A stretch of 64,000 nt of DNA, from assembly GCA_004194705.1 (NCBI GenBank), contig SADC01000021.1:310001-374000 (forward strand), written 5' to 3'. The stretch comes from Ditylenchus dipsaci. Lineage: Eukaryota; Nematoda; Chromadorea; Rhabditida; Anguinidae. The position numbers and the translations under genes were made by a program. Below are positions 39,531 to 53,189 of the stretch, piece by piece. The notes beneath the pieces are model-generated. The model saw only the letters and a program-made list of their open reading frames with translations, was not told the DNA's origin and did not search any database. Each line of letters starts with the position of its first letter. Positions within the stretch are counted from its first letter, which is position 1.

Positions 39531-42500
39531 ATCTGATATCTGCAGAGCGCCAGCATATTAAGAATTACCAAGACAAAACAGCAAATTCTCAGAATTCAGC
39601 CTACTTAAATAATGAAAAGGAGCAATAAAAGGGTCTGGGAAGAGATTGACTAGCTAGCTAAAGCAGCAAATTGGCCGTTTTGGCAACAATTTGGATGTCT
39701 CCATTGACATCCACCTGGGACAGACAGCCCACAGGGCTATAGATTTCAGAGTGCTCTTAACTGCAACCATCTTTTTGTTTTTGTTTCCAGATGTGTAGCC
39801 AGCATACGTAGGAATGTTTGAGCGGAAAAGGCAGAAAAACATGGATAGCACAGATTTATTATAGCTATTTTTCGCTTGAAATAAATTTTAAAAGGGATTT
39901 TGGAATTTGTTAGTACAAATATGAAAAGTTCAAGATAACAGATTTTGTTTATGATTATTACAAAAGCTAGTCAAATAGCAAGGAGCGGCACAATTTTTTA
40001 AATAATTTAAACAAAAGTTGACCCTCGCGTTGGAGCACCAGGGTAATTTAACACTTGCGAGACGTGAAGAGATATAGACGTACCTTCAGGACGGGCAAAA
40101 CTCTTCAGTGCAAAGGAAGGATTCAAAAAAATCTGGTCCTCGTTTTTTGTGGTGTAACGTACCGGCATGCTCCGGCTCTATCTAACAATGGATACCAATT
40201 TTTTAGCTTACAAGATTTTTTAGCTTTTTAGCTTTGTTAATTTCCTAACAAAGGCATAACTTAGGCTCAGGCAATGGTTGCTCAGCGTATGTTAGGACGG
40301 ACTTTAGAATATCTTAAACTCATGTTGGAGTACGTCCAAACATACGCTTGCTAACCCTTTTTTACGCCTACAATTACAGAAAAAAGAATGGGGACCAAGC
40401 CACAAGACTGGTACCCATTTTTATATGGGGCTCATGCTCCTTTAACTGGTCATTTACCAAGGCTTATCCACTAACGTTAAAAGAGCAAATTTTAGTGAAA
40501 GTAAATTTAATGCTTTCTCCCAGTCTTGAAAACTCATTTTCGTAGGTTTCAGTGCCTAATACAACGAAAAAATCAGTCAAAACATGATTTTAAGACATGA
40601 AGGGATTACGAAGTCCTACTTTAAGAATGAATCTTATTTCAACTACTACTATTGCTTTAAATATTTTTTAAGTCTTCCTTATTCGGAATCAGTATAGAAT
40701 AAAGAAAAATGGTGGAGCAATAATAAAAACATAGAAAGGAGGGTAAGATAAAAGATTAACTTTTTCACCAACTAAAAAGCTGGAATGTCAATATCATCTT
40801 GATGTTTTTTCGTTCAATTTAACCATTTGAATTTTTTTTTGCAAGCAAAACCATGTCACCTAATAAAAAAAACCCTTAAAAAGAAAGTCGAATTTCGATT
40901 TGAATCTCTTGGGCTTTGATTAAAATACAACCGAGGTATAAAACGAATAAAAGAGGTGATTTCAATTAATCTCATGGTGCTGGAAAACCGGGCTGCCGTG
41001 AAATCGTGAAAAAAGCATTAAAAGCTTATTCCTGTTTATTGACATTGTTTTTCTATGTCTCACTATTGTCGACTTATGGGCGCTTCAATATCAAAAGTAT
41101 AATTCATTTTAACTTTTTTTTAAAGTTTCCTCAAGCAAAATTCAAATTTTAAATGAAAACACAAAAGTTCAAAAATTTTTTGAACATTTTCGGAGTGTCC
41201 ATTGAAAATTTAAAATTTGGAAATGCCCTGTGTTCAAAAATTATCGTCCTTCAAGACATGTTCATAACCGGTCTTGGGATGTTTGAGGAAAAAACTCAAG
41301 CTAAAAAGATTAAATAAAACAAAAAATTAAGAACCACAAAATCAGAAACAAACTAATCTGACTAGCAAATAAGAAGAATCCATTCAGTAAGTTCTTTGTC
41401 TTATTTTTTTTGCCAAAAAAGAAGTAGTGACACTAGTGGCAAAGCAACTAAAAATTTAGCTAACAGCTTGCCCCCATTTAGCTAAATTATCCGTTGTCCC
41501 CGAAGGTCGTCGTCGCCCAGCCCAGCATTCCCATATATCCCCTTCTAGACCAATGCAAATATTTATCGGCGGCTGTGCAGCTAAAGAGAAGGAAATTAAT
41601 TTATCCACACCCATTTTTTAATTCAACTTCCCGTTAGCGCAGCAGCTTTGCCAACGCTTATTCGCCATTTAAATTGTAGTGCTTAGGCTGGCGTTTAGTC
41701 ATTACTTTGTTTGCTTTGACTGTCTCCACAACAACAACTTGGATATATGTGTGTGAGGTGGATAGGCGCTGGTTAACTGATTTCTGGAAGTGATTACTTA
41801 GTGTGTAGACCATATTAGTCAGTCATTTATTCTTTCTGGGAAATCAACACCACGAACAAGTTTTTAGCCGTTTTATACTTTTCTGTCAGGCTTTTCAGAG
41901 TTTACATCGAGCCTGCGATCTTATAACTTTGAAAAAAACGCTTTTTGACTATTTTGAGTGCCATTCCGGTGCTTATTTCTATTCTGAACCGAAAAGAGAT
42001 TTTGACGTGTGACATTTAAACAAATAAACAATTCGGACTTCGAAAAAATCAAAATGTTTGAAAAGTACAGATTGAGCCCTGGTTTATCTGCTTTCTTGCC
42101 TTAGTTCCCTCTCTTGATTATTGCTTTTTCGATGGTGATTTATGCTGGGATTGGCTCAGAAGTATTTTCTGAACTACAGAATAAGTAAAAAAAGTTTAAG
42201 TCTGTCCAAACACAAGCGGATGTGCCCTTAACCTTTCTAGTCTAGATCAGTCGGCGAGACAATACAAAAATACAGTCGTCATGTATAATATAGCCACATT
42301 TTAATTCAAAATGCCAAATATTATATAGAGATATGCTGATTTACACTTGGTTTTCTTCACTTTTCAATGATTTAGTGAGTTCTAAGAGTGTCATCGTGCC
42401 GAAAAAATAATTCCAAAAGCCAAACTATTGGTTTACATTATGCCAGCAAACAAGTGTTTTAGAGTAAAAACACGAGAACTTTTAATTTTATTAGGGAGGT

Positions 42501-44479
42501 CAAAATTCTAAGAAAAACTCCAGATTTTTTTTGGTCAATTTAGAAATCCACCACTTTTGTTTTTTATTTCTTGAATAAATTTTTCTCTTTATTTCTTATT
42601 CCTGATCCGAAAATCTTCAGGAATCTAAATTTACAAGCATGCTTTACAAAACTCCAAAATTTCCTAAAACTATACTTGAATTTTTTTCTGAAAATGCCAA
42701 AAAAGCAATTTAAAAAAACAATAGCAAAATATCGGATAGACAAATGACATGTTCAGACTTGAAGAATGGCTAGTCCATGCTTTTTCTATTGGCTTGCAAA
42801 TGAGCTTTTGCAAATTGAAAACATGGAAAACAAAAAGAATGCAAAAAGACTTGGCTGTGAAGAAAACAAGCTGGTCTAATCCAATAAAGCTGGTGCTTAG
42901 GCTTAATAAACAATAAAAAATGGGCAGATATGATTATTATTATTATTAACGAGATACTCAATTAATTTTAAGGCTGGTTGTTTGATTGATTGAAATTAAA
43001 TAAAATTGAAAATTGAATTTTTAGCTAACTGCTACTGACATTCAAGTCAATATTCATTCTCTTGGGACAATTGTTTACTTGCCCTTTTGAGGCAGAAAAC
43101 AAGGAATATTTCTCGGCAGAAAATGATAAAAAAATGGTAATAAAAAAGCAAAAGAGTAACCAAAAATGTGTGTTAAATAAAAAGTTTCTTTTTTATACTT
43201 TTTCTTAATTTACCCATTTTTGTGCCCTTTTTTAAATTCGAGCTTTTTTTGGGTTTATTGGTTTTAACATAGTAATATCAAACATAAAAAATATTTGGAA
43301 TAAAAAAGCTTCAACCCACCGAAGAAGACAGGATTTCACCACTGTAGGGGTTTTCAATCACACTTGGCAATCCAAGTTCACTTAGTTGGGTTAGTGACCC
43401 AGCGTTTCCGCCGCCCTAAATATTGTGATTTTAGTCAGCGTTTCAAATCAAATTCATCTTAAATTTTCCAGAATCATGACGATATCGTGGAGTAAAACAA
43501 AAAATAATCAAATCTATTTTGCATAAAAATATTTTCCAGAAGCTGTGACCATGGTGGTGTTTGGTCTCAAAAAATTTTCCGTAATCTCAGCTTTCGAATG
43601 ACACCGAGAAAATAACAAATTGCGCTAGATTTATTGATTTATACTACTCATAATGTGTTTGAAAAAAGGACGAGCACTCTTTTCGAGTACATAACTTTTT
43701 TCCCTATGTTATTTTGATTTTTTATATGTTTAAATGAAAGAGCTGTGATTTTTCTGCCAGCAGGTTGATTTTTTACAAAAATTTGAGCTGTTTACAGTTT
43801 TTCCAAGCAAGTTACAGTTTTTTTCGGTTTCAAGTATATGAGACCAGAAGGTCAGCTTATGCTTCGTAAATTTTGACCAAGAGCACTACGAAAATCCATT
43901 TTAAACACCAAAATTTGTTGCTTTTTGAATTTGACAAGATCTGACCAAAATTACTTTAGATTGCTGAAAAATGACCATTCTTAGTGACCACCCTAAATTT
44001 AGAAAAAAACTGACTACCTTAAGATTATATCTTCGCTTTTTAGCAACATTTTTAGCATATCTGAGCTCAAAATAAGTACTTTCCTGTGTTAATAATTATT
44101 TTGCATGCTTTTCTAGATACGAATTTGAGAAAACGTAAATCCACAACAAAAATGTGGAAAAAACTTAAATTGCGTTAACAATTTTTGAAAAAGTACTCGA
44201 AAATCTTGGCATTCTGCTGGTTTTAAAGTACTAAGGAATTCAAATTTTGACGGGCCGTGCTATGGCATGAAAACATGTTTTTAAAGTGTGGACGACACCT
44301 TTTTGAAACAAAAAAAATCGCATAAAATTTTACTTTTTTGCATTAACTACTAAAACACAGGTGAAGACATGATATTGAGCGAGTATAGCCAAAAAGATTA
44401 AATCTGCGGCCAAAATTCAGTATTCTGTAGCCAAAATTAAATATCACCCGAGCTAAAAAACGAGAAGCAAGTGAACCGG

Positions 44480-44527
44480 AACGTGTAGGATGGTCCCTAG
44501 AAGGGCCGGGTTATCAAGGTTCAACTG
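44480..44527. mobile_element. Solitary Tigger-like right end
   Basis: gggttatcaaggttcaactg followed by TA reads, reverse-complemented, TA-CAGTTGAACCTTGATAACC. It matches the general tip of the Tigger MITEs here. Confidence 0.5.
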
Positions 44528-45573
44528 TACAACAGAAAATATCTGATGTAGACAATGATGAAATAGAATTTTAGATGGAAGGAGATTGAAAAAAGTTGCT
44601 CACGGGTAAAGCACCTTTCAGCAGAGCACTTGTTTAAAGCTTTTTGAAAAAATTTAAACAGTTTTCTCCACAAAAACGACAAGCAATCGAAATAACTTGA
44701 AACAGTCGATCAGCATCAAGCCGGAGATGCTATAAACCGACATGCTTGATTAACCGGCACTTTGGAAGAGCTTCAGTCAAGTATCTTGCAAAAAAAGCCC
44801 CTGACAAACCGGCACCCCAAGATCAGTCTCCAGAAGTGTCGGTTTATGGATGCCCGACTGAAATTGTTCACTTCAATGTCAAAATCCTTACCGTAAGTGC
44901 AGGATTTAATAGAGAAGCGACTGCTCTCAAGCAAGATACCACTTGTGGAGAAGAAGAAGAAGATTGGTGACTCTGTTCCCAGAACCACTACTGATCGGCA
45001 TCATAGAAGTGGTGGTGTTCATGTGAGTGGACGCATTTAGCATCACTAGTAGGTCCATCACAATCCCTCGTGCCTCGTTCACTTTTTGGCTCTGCTGCAG
45101 CTGGACCGAAAAAAGTTTTGGTTAACACAATTAGGCAATCTACAGCAAAAATTTATTAGTTTTTTGAAACAAGGAACACGAGTAGCAAGAAGAAGGGGAA
45201 CAAAGTTGATCTTTTGCGATCGCCAGTTTTTTGTGACTTTTCCTTCCTGCTTAGCGCCGGAAGCGAGAGCACTTTTATTAATTTGATTAGTGGAGCCATC
45301 AATTAAAAGTCTTCTTTAAAAATCTTTTGGGCATCTTTGACTTGACACTACCTCCCTCTAATTTGGTTTCTTTGCTCTTTGTTATATAGTTTGATACTAT
45401 TACTGATACTGTAAATTTTTCTGTTTTGTTTTTGAACTGGGCAATGAGCCAACGAGTCAGACTTTTGGTCGATTAGAGCTGATGGCACAGCTAAAAGGCA
45501 TGTAATACGGGCAAATTGAGAAGTCTTTCATAATAAAATTTATCAAACATTTTGAAATTTGAGATAAAATTTG

Positions 45574-45826
45574 TAGGGTGTTCCGAAAATTCGCCCCCTT
45601 TTTTGACCAAAGCTTTTTATAACCTCTAATTCGAGTATCTGTAAACGGTTTTTTAGCCAATTTTTTCAAAAAACATTTCAGTGTCAAGAACACGTCTTTT
45701 GTTTGGTCTACCTGCGGTATCGAAAATTGCTTATGGATTCAAAGCTAGCGTTTACAGATTCTCGAATTAGGCCCTATAAAAAAGTTATGGTCAACAGAAA
45801 AAAAGTAACATTTCTGGGTCACCCTG
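45574..45826. mobile_element. Palindromic element, GGGTG tips
   Basis: Left agggtgttccgaaaattcgcc...gaccaaagctttttataacctctaattcgagtatctgtaaac pairs with right gtttacagattctcgaattaggccctataaaaaagttatggtc...gggtcaccct. The axis is near 45700. Tips recall the CGGGTGT palindromes, but I cannot align the interiors. Confidence 0.65.
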
Positions 45827-48261
45827 TGAAATTTTTGACCTGGGTAAAAGCCCCTTTGTAGTCCCTTTTTCGCAATTTTTCAAATTTAGACTTTTTAATT
45901 TTGTTTTACTGTAAAATATGTAGTAGAAAACTTTTAGCCCTGTCCTAGAATACATTAATCCTCTATTTTTATTGTGTGATAGGGGCCAGTGTACGTTAAA
46001 AAAGCACTCAAAAAGGAAATTTCGTTTTGGAGTCTGTCTTAACTTTTGCTGGCGTACCATGAGCAATAATGGGGCGACTAAGGCAAATAAGTTACCCGGT
46101 TGTAGGATAGGGCAAAGCTTTTTTAAAGACTGTTTTAATGAAAAGACTATTTTTGACCTTCTTGTTATGTTTGAAACGGCCAATAATAACGGCCAATAAA
46201 CCTTTTTTCACAAAAAGAGCCTGTTAAAGAGACTTTGGGACTCGACGAAGGTATTTGATGGTTTTTCATACTAAATTATAAATTTTGGAATAGGATAGTA
46301 AACTGTAGATGAGAACATGAAAGCCGATCAAAATAATTAGTTTGGACAGTTAATTTTTTAAAAGGCAGACTTTAGCATTTCATTTGCACTTTTAACTGAC
46401 AGACCCAATAGACTATCTCCCAAGCAAAATTACATCCCGTACCCAAGAACCGCCTAAATTTGGTCTAGAACTTAGTCTGCTTTTTGTCTACTATTTTTTG
46501 TTTACCTACGATTTATTAGTCGCATCGAATCAAAAAAATTAAATTCTGAACAATCAAATTATGCTTTTTATGCAAATTTAAGTTTTTTTCTTAAGTTTGT
46601 TAAACAAAAAAAATTACATCGTTTCAGGCCCTTCACCATAAGAAGGACTTCTCTCTTTTTACTTTTTTTGTATTTTCGTTGCTTCTAGGTTAGAAATAAG
46701 CAAACCTATCCTTTTTCTAAGGCCTCGCCTCAGTTTTTTAGCTTAGACAACGCCTCGGTTAGGCCAGCTTTGTGCACGGCCAGTTAACTACTGTTTTTTT
46801 TTAATTTTTGATGTTTTTAAACAATTTTTTCTATTTATGCGCACATTTTCCTGATGCTTACAGTAATTTGAATTTTTTAGGAAATCTGTATTACAAAGCA
46901 GAAGTTCAAAAAAGTTATTGTTTCTGAGTTATCGTCTTTAAAAGACGACCATTCTACTTTGGTTCATATCTTTTCAACACATCATTTTTTTAAATATGGT
47001 GTTACTAATTCGGCTTCCTAAGAATACAGTATAGATAGGTGGGTTTGTTTTTTTTCTGAAAAAGTACTTGTAATATTTTCTACAGCAGTTGTGAAACTAT
47101 AGAATATAGTAGAATACTGTATTTAGACTATTAAGAGCTTTCAGGAAAAAATTACACGTAGGCAATTTTAAAACAACTTTAAAAACATCAAAATTTGAAA
47201 AAAAAACACTTTAACTGCCAGTTGTTGGCATGCATCTTGGGACAGCCTCAAAATGAGAAAAAAACAAGATGGGCCAATGCAAAAAAACTATGTAGTACAA
47301 TAGGGCCATTTATTGTCTCCGACTTTTGTTAAAGCAAAAACGTTGTAAAAATCAGAGAACACTGAGCTGTGTTACGCTTTTCGTGCAAAGAACAATCATC
47401 ATTTGTTTTCCGGAGCGCAACCTTGCAAGATTAAATTTTCCTACCAAAACTTTTTGAAGAGAGAGCGGGAAGAAAGACCAAAGTTTGTTTACCAAGAAAA
47501 TGTTTGAACCTACCGCCGATCGGTTATTCTGCAAAAAAGATGCTGAAGAAACAGGCAGAGAGGTGCGTCTATTTCTCAGCAAACCGGCGGTATGTGTGGT
47601 GAACCGGAGGGGAGAGGTAGATGGGTCTGCATGGCCGTCTTCATCTTCTTGGGTTTCCAGTTTCAGTGAATTGTTCTCAACTAAAATTTATTTTTCTGAA
47701 CATTGTGAATTTTTTCGTCCAAAATCTTCAAGAACAAATTTTTTTTGCAGTTTCGAAACAGGAGTATCTTAAAAAACGAGGTTTCAGAGCCCTGACTACT
47801 GCGCAGTCTGAAAAGTCCTGAAAACACCCAAAGTATACAACACCTTTTTGATTGATGCCGAAAAATGCTACTTAAAAATTTTCCATATTGGCTTTATTTT
47901 TTTTTCGAAACTCTTTTCTTTTTAGTACCTATTTGATGGAAATTTTTTTTGAAGATTATTTCTACGCGCAATATTCGACAACTTAGAACCTTAACTTAAG
48001 AATCTTACAATTGTTAGAGCACAGGCTGTACAGTCAAAAATGCTCGTTCAAGTTTTCGAATTTTTTTAAAGCCTTTTAGAATTTGATGTTATTTTTGTGT
48101 GTTTTCATTCTTGAAATTTCAACCAATACTTCTACGTTTTTATATGATTCCAGAGGTTACAGCTTGCGATACATACGGCCGGAATTTTTCCTTCTCAAGC
48201 AAGGGTCAACAAAATGGGAGACACCGCACAACTTTTTGTGGTCGCACAGTCGGCAGAGCAG

Positions 48262-48430
48262 TTAAAGGACCATGCTCACGGTGGTCTGGTGGCCCCAAAC
48301 TTTTTCTTAATCATTGAACTTCTTAGGGATTTTTAATTTGGTTTCTAACAAAACTTCACCTAAAATATAGTTCTAGGTCTTGTTTTGCTAGAGACCAAGT
48401 TAAAAAATCCTTCATAAGTTCAATGTTTAT
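48262..48430. mobile_element. TTAA-type foldback MITE, copy C
   Basis: TTAAAGGACCATGCTCACGG tip, hairpin ttttaatttggtttctaacaaaact / ttttgctagagaccaagttaaaaaatcc, then gttcaatg. The right outer end is lost. It ends about 36 bases before the candidate exon donor at 48466. Confidence 0.72.
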
Positions 48431-48466
48431 TAAAAATTTACACACACAAACGCTAGAAATTCTTAC

Positions 48467-48707
48467 TTGATTTATCAAAAGTGACCGCTCGATGAGCACT
48501 GCCCGCTGACGGGTCTTCATGATTGGAATAGTGCCTGACTTTTTTGAACTCATTCCTGAGAATAGACTGAGGCTGAGATTGGGACAGATTAAGTGGAGAT
48601 TCAAGTGAGTTATCAGCCGAGATGTTTATGCCAATACCAGAAGACACCAAATCTTGTTGGCCACAAATAAGTGAGTTAGTTGGACATGTGATGCTGTTCC
48701 GACGCAT
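48467..48707 (-). CDS. Candidate coding exon starting MRRNS
   Basis: A minus-strand frame begins MRRNSITCPTNSLICGQQDL, continues with ESPLNLSQSQPQS and SNHEDPSAGSAHRAVTFDKS, and leaves at phase 1 through donor TCAA|GTAAGA. In-frame TAG lies 30 nt upstream of the ATG. GC content is higher than the flanks. RRNS is a consensus protein kinase A site. PDE3 N-terminal halves carry such sites (RRTS, RRSS), and PLNLS resembles a CtBP-type motif, but neither is diagnostic. It could be a 5' exon of the same gene, another gene, or chance. An acceptor 8 nt upstream (aagtag at 48715-48717) is possible. Confidence 0.4.
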
Positions 48708-49495
48708 GGCACATCTACTTACCAACCACACGGTCTAATTAAACAATTCTCATTAGAATAGCGCTAGAAGAATATATTAGCTCGGTGCAAATTGGTGTCT
48801 AAAAACATAATTTAGCAATTGGAATTATTTATAAGCGTTTTTAATATTTTGACAACCCTAATTATTGAGTTGAAATTGCATATTTTACTGCTATTTAGAG
48901 AATTTTTTTATAGGACTTCTATGAACAGTATAAAAATAGCTAGAATTCGAATTCGCAGATAACACTACGTTTTTTGCACTCTTTTGTGTTTTTTGAAGAT
49001 TTTTCAAAAGTTTCCAAACGACCCCGAAGAGTATAATGCTGGAAAAAAGAGTCTTGTTTCCCTTCAAAATAGTTTAAATTTTATGGTTTATTTTCTGTCT
49101 TTTGTTGCTTTTGTTAAACCTTGGATTTAAATTATACAAAATGTCTTTCTACAAAAATAGAAAATTAACTGAAAGCTAAAACTAAGATAGAAAAAAATAT
49201 AACAAAGGCAAGAGCACAAAGATGACAGCGAAGACACATAAGACAGCCAGATTTTTCAACCGAAAGCTTTAAAAACCCATTGACTTTTTGTGGTGGATTT
49301 TCCCGGTCTCAAACAGAACTTTATATAGTTCTCTTGAAAAGCACCAGTAAAAAACGCATATTTAAATTGATTATTGATATTTCTAAAAAGGTAATTTTGC
49401 AGAAAAACTCATTTTAGGTCCTTTAACGGTAAACAGATAAAAAAGATAGATTATAAATGTAAAACTACACACGTGTAGTTAACTACTATATCATA

Positions 49496-49736
49496 CCGTA
49501 TAAACTCTAATAGACGGGCATGCCCTTCTATTTTTCAACCCCTAAAAAATCGAAAAAAAAATATTTTGATTTTGAGATTTTTGGGTACTCAAAAAATCTA
49601 AAAAGCGGAATCAACTAAGATCGAGGTGATCGAGAAAACGCGAAAAACAGATTTGCAAAAAAAATTTTTGCGCTGAGATATAGGTCCTTGAGGGTGCCCG
49701 TCTATTAGAGGTGCCCGTCTAATAGAGGTTATACGG
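49496..49736. mobile_element. MITE with CCGTATAAACTCTAATAGACGGGC termini
   Basis: TA-flanked. Left tip CCGTATAAACTCTAATAGAC, right tip reverse-complemented CCGTATAACCTCTATTAGAC. A second partial copy of the tip repeat (gtgcccgtctattagag) is nested at the right. Interior gaaaaacgcgaaaaacagatttgc and gagatataggtcc are shared with the 25.8-kb and 27.5-kb copies. Confidence 0.82.
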
Positions 49737-49894
49737 TATTTTGTTCACTTTTTTTAAATTCTTAAGTAATATCAGAATAATGAAAAATATTTTTTTCCTC
49801 AAAATAAGGCCAAAAAGAGCCAAAAGTCGTATTTATTCCGTGTAGTTATATCAATTATGGGTGAAAATTGATGCCTATATAGGAAGCAATTTTC

Positions 49895-50366
49895 GGCCCT
49901 ATACTATTTGAGGTCCCATATTTTGCATTGGTCCCCCTGTTTTTTCTCATATATTTTTCTCTTCCATTGCTGCATTGTTCCTTATTATTTTTGTGTTATT
50001 TTTTATCTTTTGTCCCCCCTGTTAATTTTTAAAATTTATTCGTCATCCTGCATTTCGAGCAATTTATTATCAGAATGCGTATAATAAATCAACACAACAA
50101 ATTTCCGCATTCGATCGAAAAATTTCTCCAAATAATTCCATTTTTTCGCCCTGCAATTTTGTCGAAAAACTGACTCTGCAATATAGGACGAGAGCAATTG
50201 ATGACTTGTTCCATATAGACGCTTGATTTTGTGTTTCATGTGCTGGAAAGATACAAAAATAACATAAAAAAAATAAGGGTACAATGCAGCAATGGAAGAG
50301 GAAAATATATGAGAAAACAACAGGGGGGACCAATGCAAAATATGGGACCTCAAATAGTATAAGGCC
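49895..50366 (-). mobile_element. Merlin-like (IS1595/ISXO2-related) element remnant
   Basis: Inverted ends of about 140 bp: GGCCCTATACTATTTGAGGT (left) and GGCCTTATACTATTTGAGGT (right, reverse-complemented), continuing almost unbroken for more than 100 bases. Between them the minus strand reads IKRLYGTSHQLLSSYIAESV then FRQNCRAKKWNYLEKFF, resembling the C-terminal end of ISXO2-type DDE transposases (LLxSYLxEFMWR). Merlin elements are the eukaryotic relatives of that family and have GG tips. A target duplication is not clear. Confidence 0.5.
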
Positions 50367-50984
50367 TTTTTTTTAGCAAATTTAGGATGCTGCTTTTTGT
50401 TTTAAAGCAGACAGAAAAGTCTTTGAAGGTCTTTGGTAGTTCAAATTTGTTTATACTTCTATGTTTTAAGCTTTTAAATGCCCCTTTTATGAAAAAATTC
50501 TTTAAGTAGTATATGCTTGTAAAGCTAGTATTTTCTTATCAAAATAATGCTCTTTCACAGACAGCTTCAAAATTTTTATTACAAAAAGTCTTTTTAACAC
50601 AAATCAAAACAAAGTGTTTGGTAACCAAGCCAAAAAGGACCAAAAAACAAGTTTATCATTATTTTTTGGCAGATAAAATTTTTAAAAGGGCAAGAACTTA
50701 AAAAACAATGTTTGTTATTCAAAAACAGTTTACAAGGGCAAATTTTAAGTTATGAAATTAGGTTAGGCAAATCTCGACACAAGGTCACCCCTCGATCTCG
50801 TCCCACCTAAAGATCCGATCCGAAAGTCTCACACTTTTTTACATCAATTTTGTTGTCCATTTTTCGAACAAATGTTCCGGTGTGTAAAAAAAATTCAAAT
50901 TTTATATGCAAATAAATCATTGCGTGGCTCTGTTCTTCTTTTTCAGAATGTGCTATCGGTTTTAACAGGATTATTTTATAATGG

Positions 50985-51500
50985 TCATGATTCAGCTTCA
51001 AGCAACTGTGAGGTCATTTTTAAATTTTAGAGGCATTATCATCACTTTGACTGGTCAAAAGTTAAATTTAGACTTGAGACTCTTACAAAATCTTATCATC
51101 ATGTTGTAGCGCAGCTCAAGAGCTACGAACCCCATGTTACAGAACGATTTTAAAAATCCGGCTGTTGAAAAAAATCAATTTCTTCAAAAATGACAAAAAT
51201 CCGAAAATTGGAAAAAGTTGGACTTGGTCATTTTTAAGAAAGTCATTTTTAAAGACGTATCTCAGCAGTAAAATTTTTCAAAGTCATTCTGTAACATGGG
51301 TTTGTAGCTCTTGAGCTGAGCTACAAGATGGTGATAAGATGTTGTAAGAGTCTTAAGTCCAAATTTAACTTTTGACCAGTTAAAGTGATAATAATGCCTG
51401 AAAAATAGAGCTACAAAATGATGTATTTGCACGAAAAATTTGAAACTTTTTCCATGCCTAAATGTTTGTCCGAAAAATCTGCAATGACTTTTTTCTACCC
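50985..51500. mobile_element. CGGGTGT-family palindrome, copy 3 (decayed ends)
   Basis: caactgtgaggtcattttt...cactttgactggtcaaaagttaaattta...gtagcgcagctcaagagctac is mirrored by gtagctcttgagctgagctac...taaatttaacttttgaccagttaaagtgat. The core matches the 19.5-kb element (gtgaggtcatttta, actttaactgatcaaaatttt) and 33925-34305. Right tip ttctacccgcag is degraded. Confidence 0.72.
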
Positions 51501-53189
51501 GCAGTAATCCTTGCGATTTCCAGGACTAGAGATGCAAATGGAGTTCGGCAAAAGACTCCCAAATTGAGTTGAAAAAGGGTCAGACACTAGGCGAGAACGA
51601 ACTTGAGGGGTATCTAAAGGACTCAAAAATTAATTAAAAGCTTTTTAAATTCGATGAGCGAGAGCCTTTTTTTGCCTCACCGTGAAGTTTTTTGAAGTTA
51701 TCAGATGTCATTTATGCCAGGTTTTTTTGAAAATTAGTAAAAAACAGCGGGGCATAAAAAAGTTTGCTGATCGTTTCCCTTTTAGCTTTATCACTTATAG
51801 GCATGTATACTTCAGTTAAATAATAATATATTACTGATGAAATTTCAATCATTATAATCAATTTTATAAAAAAAAATATAAAAAGTTAATGCTCCAAATA
51901 TTTTGTAAATGTGAAGATTATTATTCACTGCTGATTCTTTCCAATAATGTGTCATCACTGGCTAACACACGCACCATCACTTGATTATCCCAGTGTCTCG
52001 AAAAAAGAGAAAAAACTTGGCAAACAAATATTCACAACAACATCCCCCCTTATCACTGCTGATGCTGCCAAGTATGCCGCAAATGTGCGGTTGTTTCGGT
52101 TGTAAGGGTGTTTAACAAACACACTGAACATTGATCAACGTCTAGCAACAAAAAAGACAACATACACACAAAAAATACATAAAAATCTTTTTTGGAAAAA
52201 CAAGGAACTACTAAAGCCATAAATTAGAAAAGTTTGTTTTGGGAAATTAATTGTATCAGCAACTTGTTTTGTTAACGAAAATTTAAGTAGTAAATTGGAA
52301 GTTGGGAGATTTGTCTTGTTTGCACCCTCACCTGAAAAATGAATTTTGTTGCAAAAAAAATTATTCGCATATTATTCGAAGATTCACAATGTGAACTTCA
52401 CATATTTGTTCCAAAGATACAGGCACCATATAAAAAGATCACCGAACAAAACCAGATACCGTAAAAACTGAAAAGTCAGAACAAATAATAAATACAAAAA
52501 AAACTATATTTGTAAAAACCACATGAATTTGAAAAAAAGACTGAGAACATTCAAGATTTTAGCCTCGTGTTCCCATCAGTCAATCACACACTGACCGATT
52601 CCATCAGCTTAAAAAACAGAAAAAAAAACTAGACAAAGATATCTAACTAGATGAAAAGTCACACACACACATGTCCCCATCTAGACCTTGCACTCAACTG
52701 CTAGCTACCAGCTATAGAAATAATATCAGTATAATATAAGAAAGGCAAGCTTTGAAAGACAACCAGGGTTGTCAAGTCAGCTAGTAACACCTGTGCCCTT
52801 AACTTTGCTGATTAAATTTAACACAAGTTTGCTGTCACCAACAAATTTGGCTGTACACCACCAGCGTCTGTACTAAAGGTCGGCAAAACAACTAGGAAAA
52901 AAAAATATTTTTGTAGGATTGAATTTGCAAGTCGTTATTGTCCTTTTCTGAATTTGCATATTGAGGAGAATCGCCGCAGAAATGGTTTAAAAGAAGATTA
53001 GACGAGAGAGACAGAGTGTATTTTTGACTTATTTGTTTTAGGGTAAAAACACTGACTAGGAAATTTTCAGTGAGGGTGGACATGACTTTGTATGAAATTT
53101 CTGTTTTACTTTTATAGATGTGGATTTGTCTTTTATCGGGACAAAAATTTTTGATAATTTTTAAATCAAGTATCGGAATTTCATCGTTA

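Larger units (their letters stand above)
38085..48466. other. Gene-poor stretch
   Basis: Dispersed repeat tips (aggccagcg at about 38960, a related ggctcag..gctcagcgtatgttagg at about 40258), one Tigger-like tip (39481), one inverted element (45574-45826) and a Tigger-like right end (44527). 41300-43300 and 46200-48250 show no recognisable gene or element, apart from a fragment of the 49.9-kb element near 47250-47316. The 5' flank of the 38-kb exon has no clear promoter motif that I can defend. Confidence 0.45.

Noticed and set aside
44746..44970. Plus-strand frame ending EEEEDW
   Set aside because: Sits on repeated accggcac/ccgactg strings seen also near 27.1-27.3 kb, so it is more likely a decayed repeat.
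46000..46183. Possible coding segment on either strand near 46 kb
   Set aside because: Frames of 75 and 130 codons overlap on opposite strands, have no homology I recognise and no convincing splice sites.
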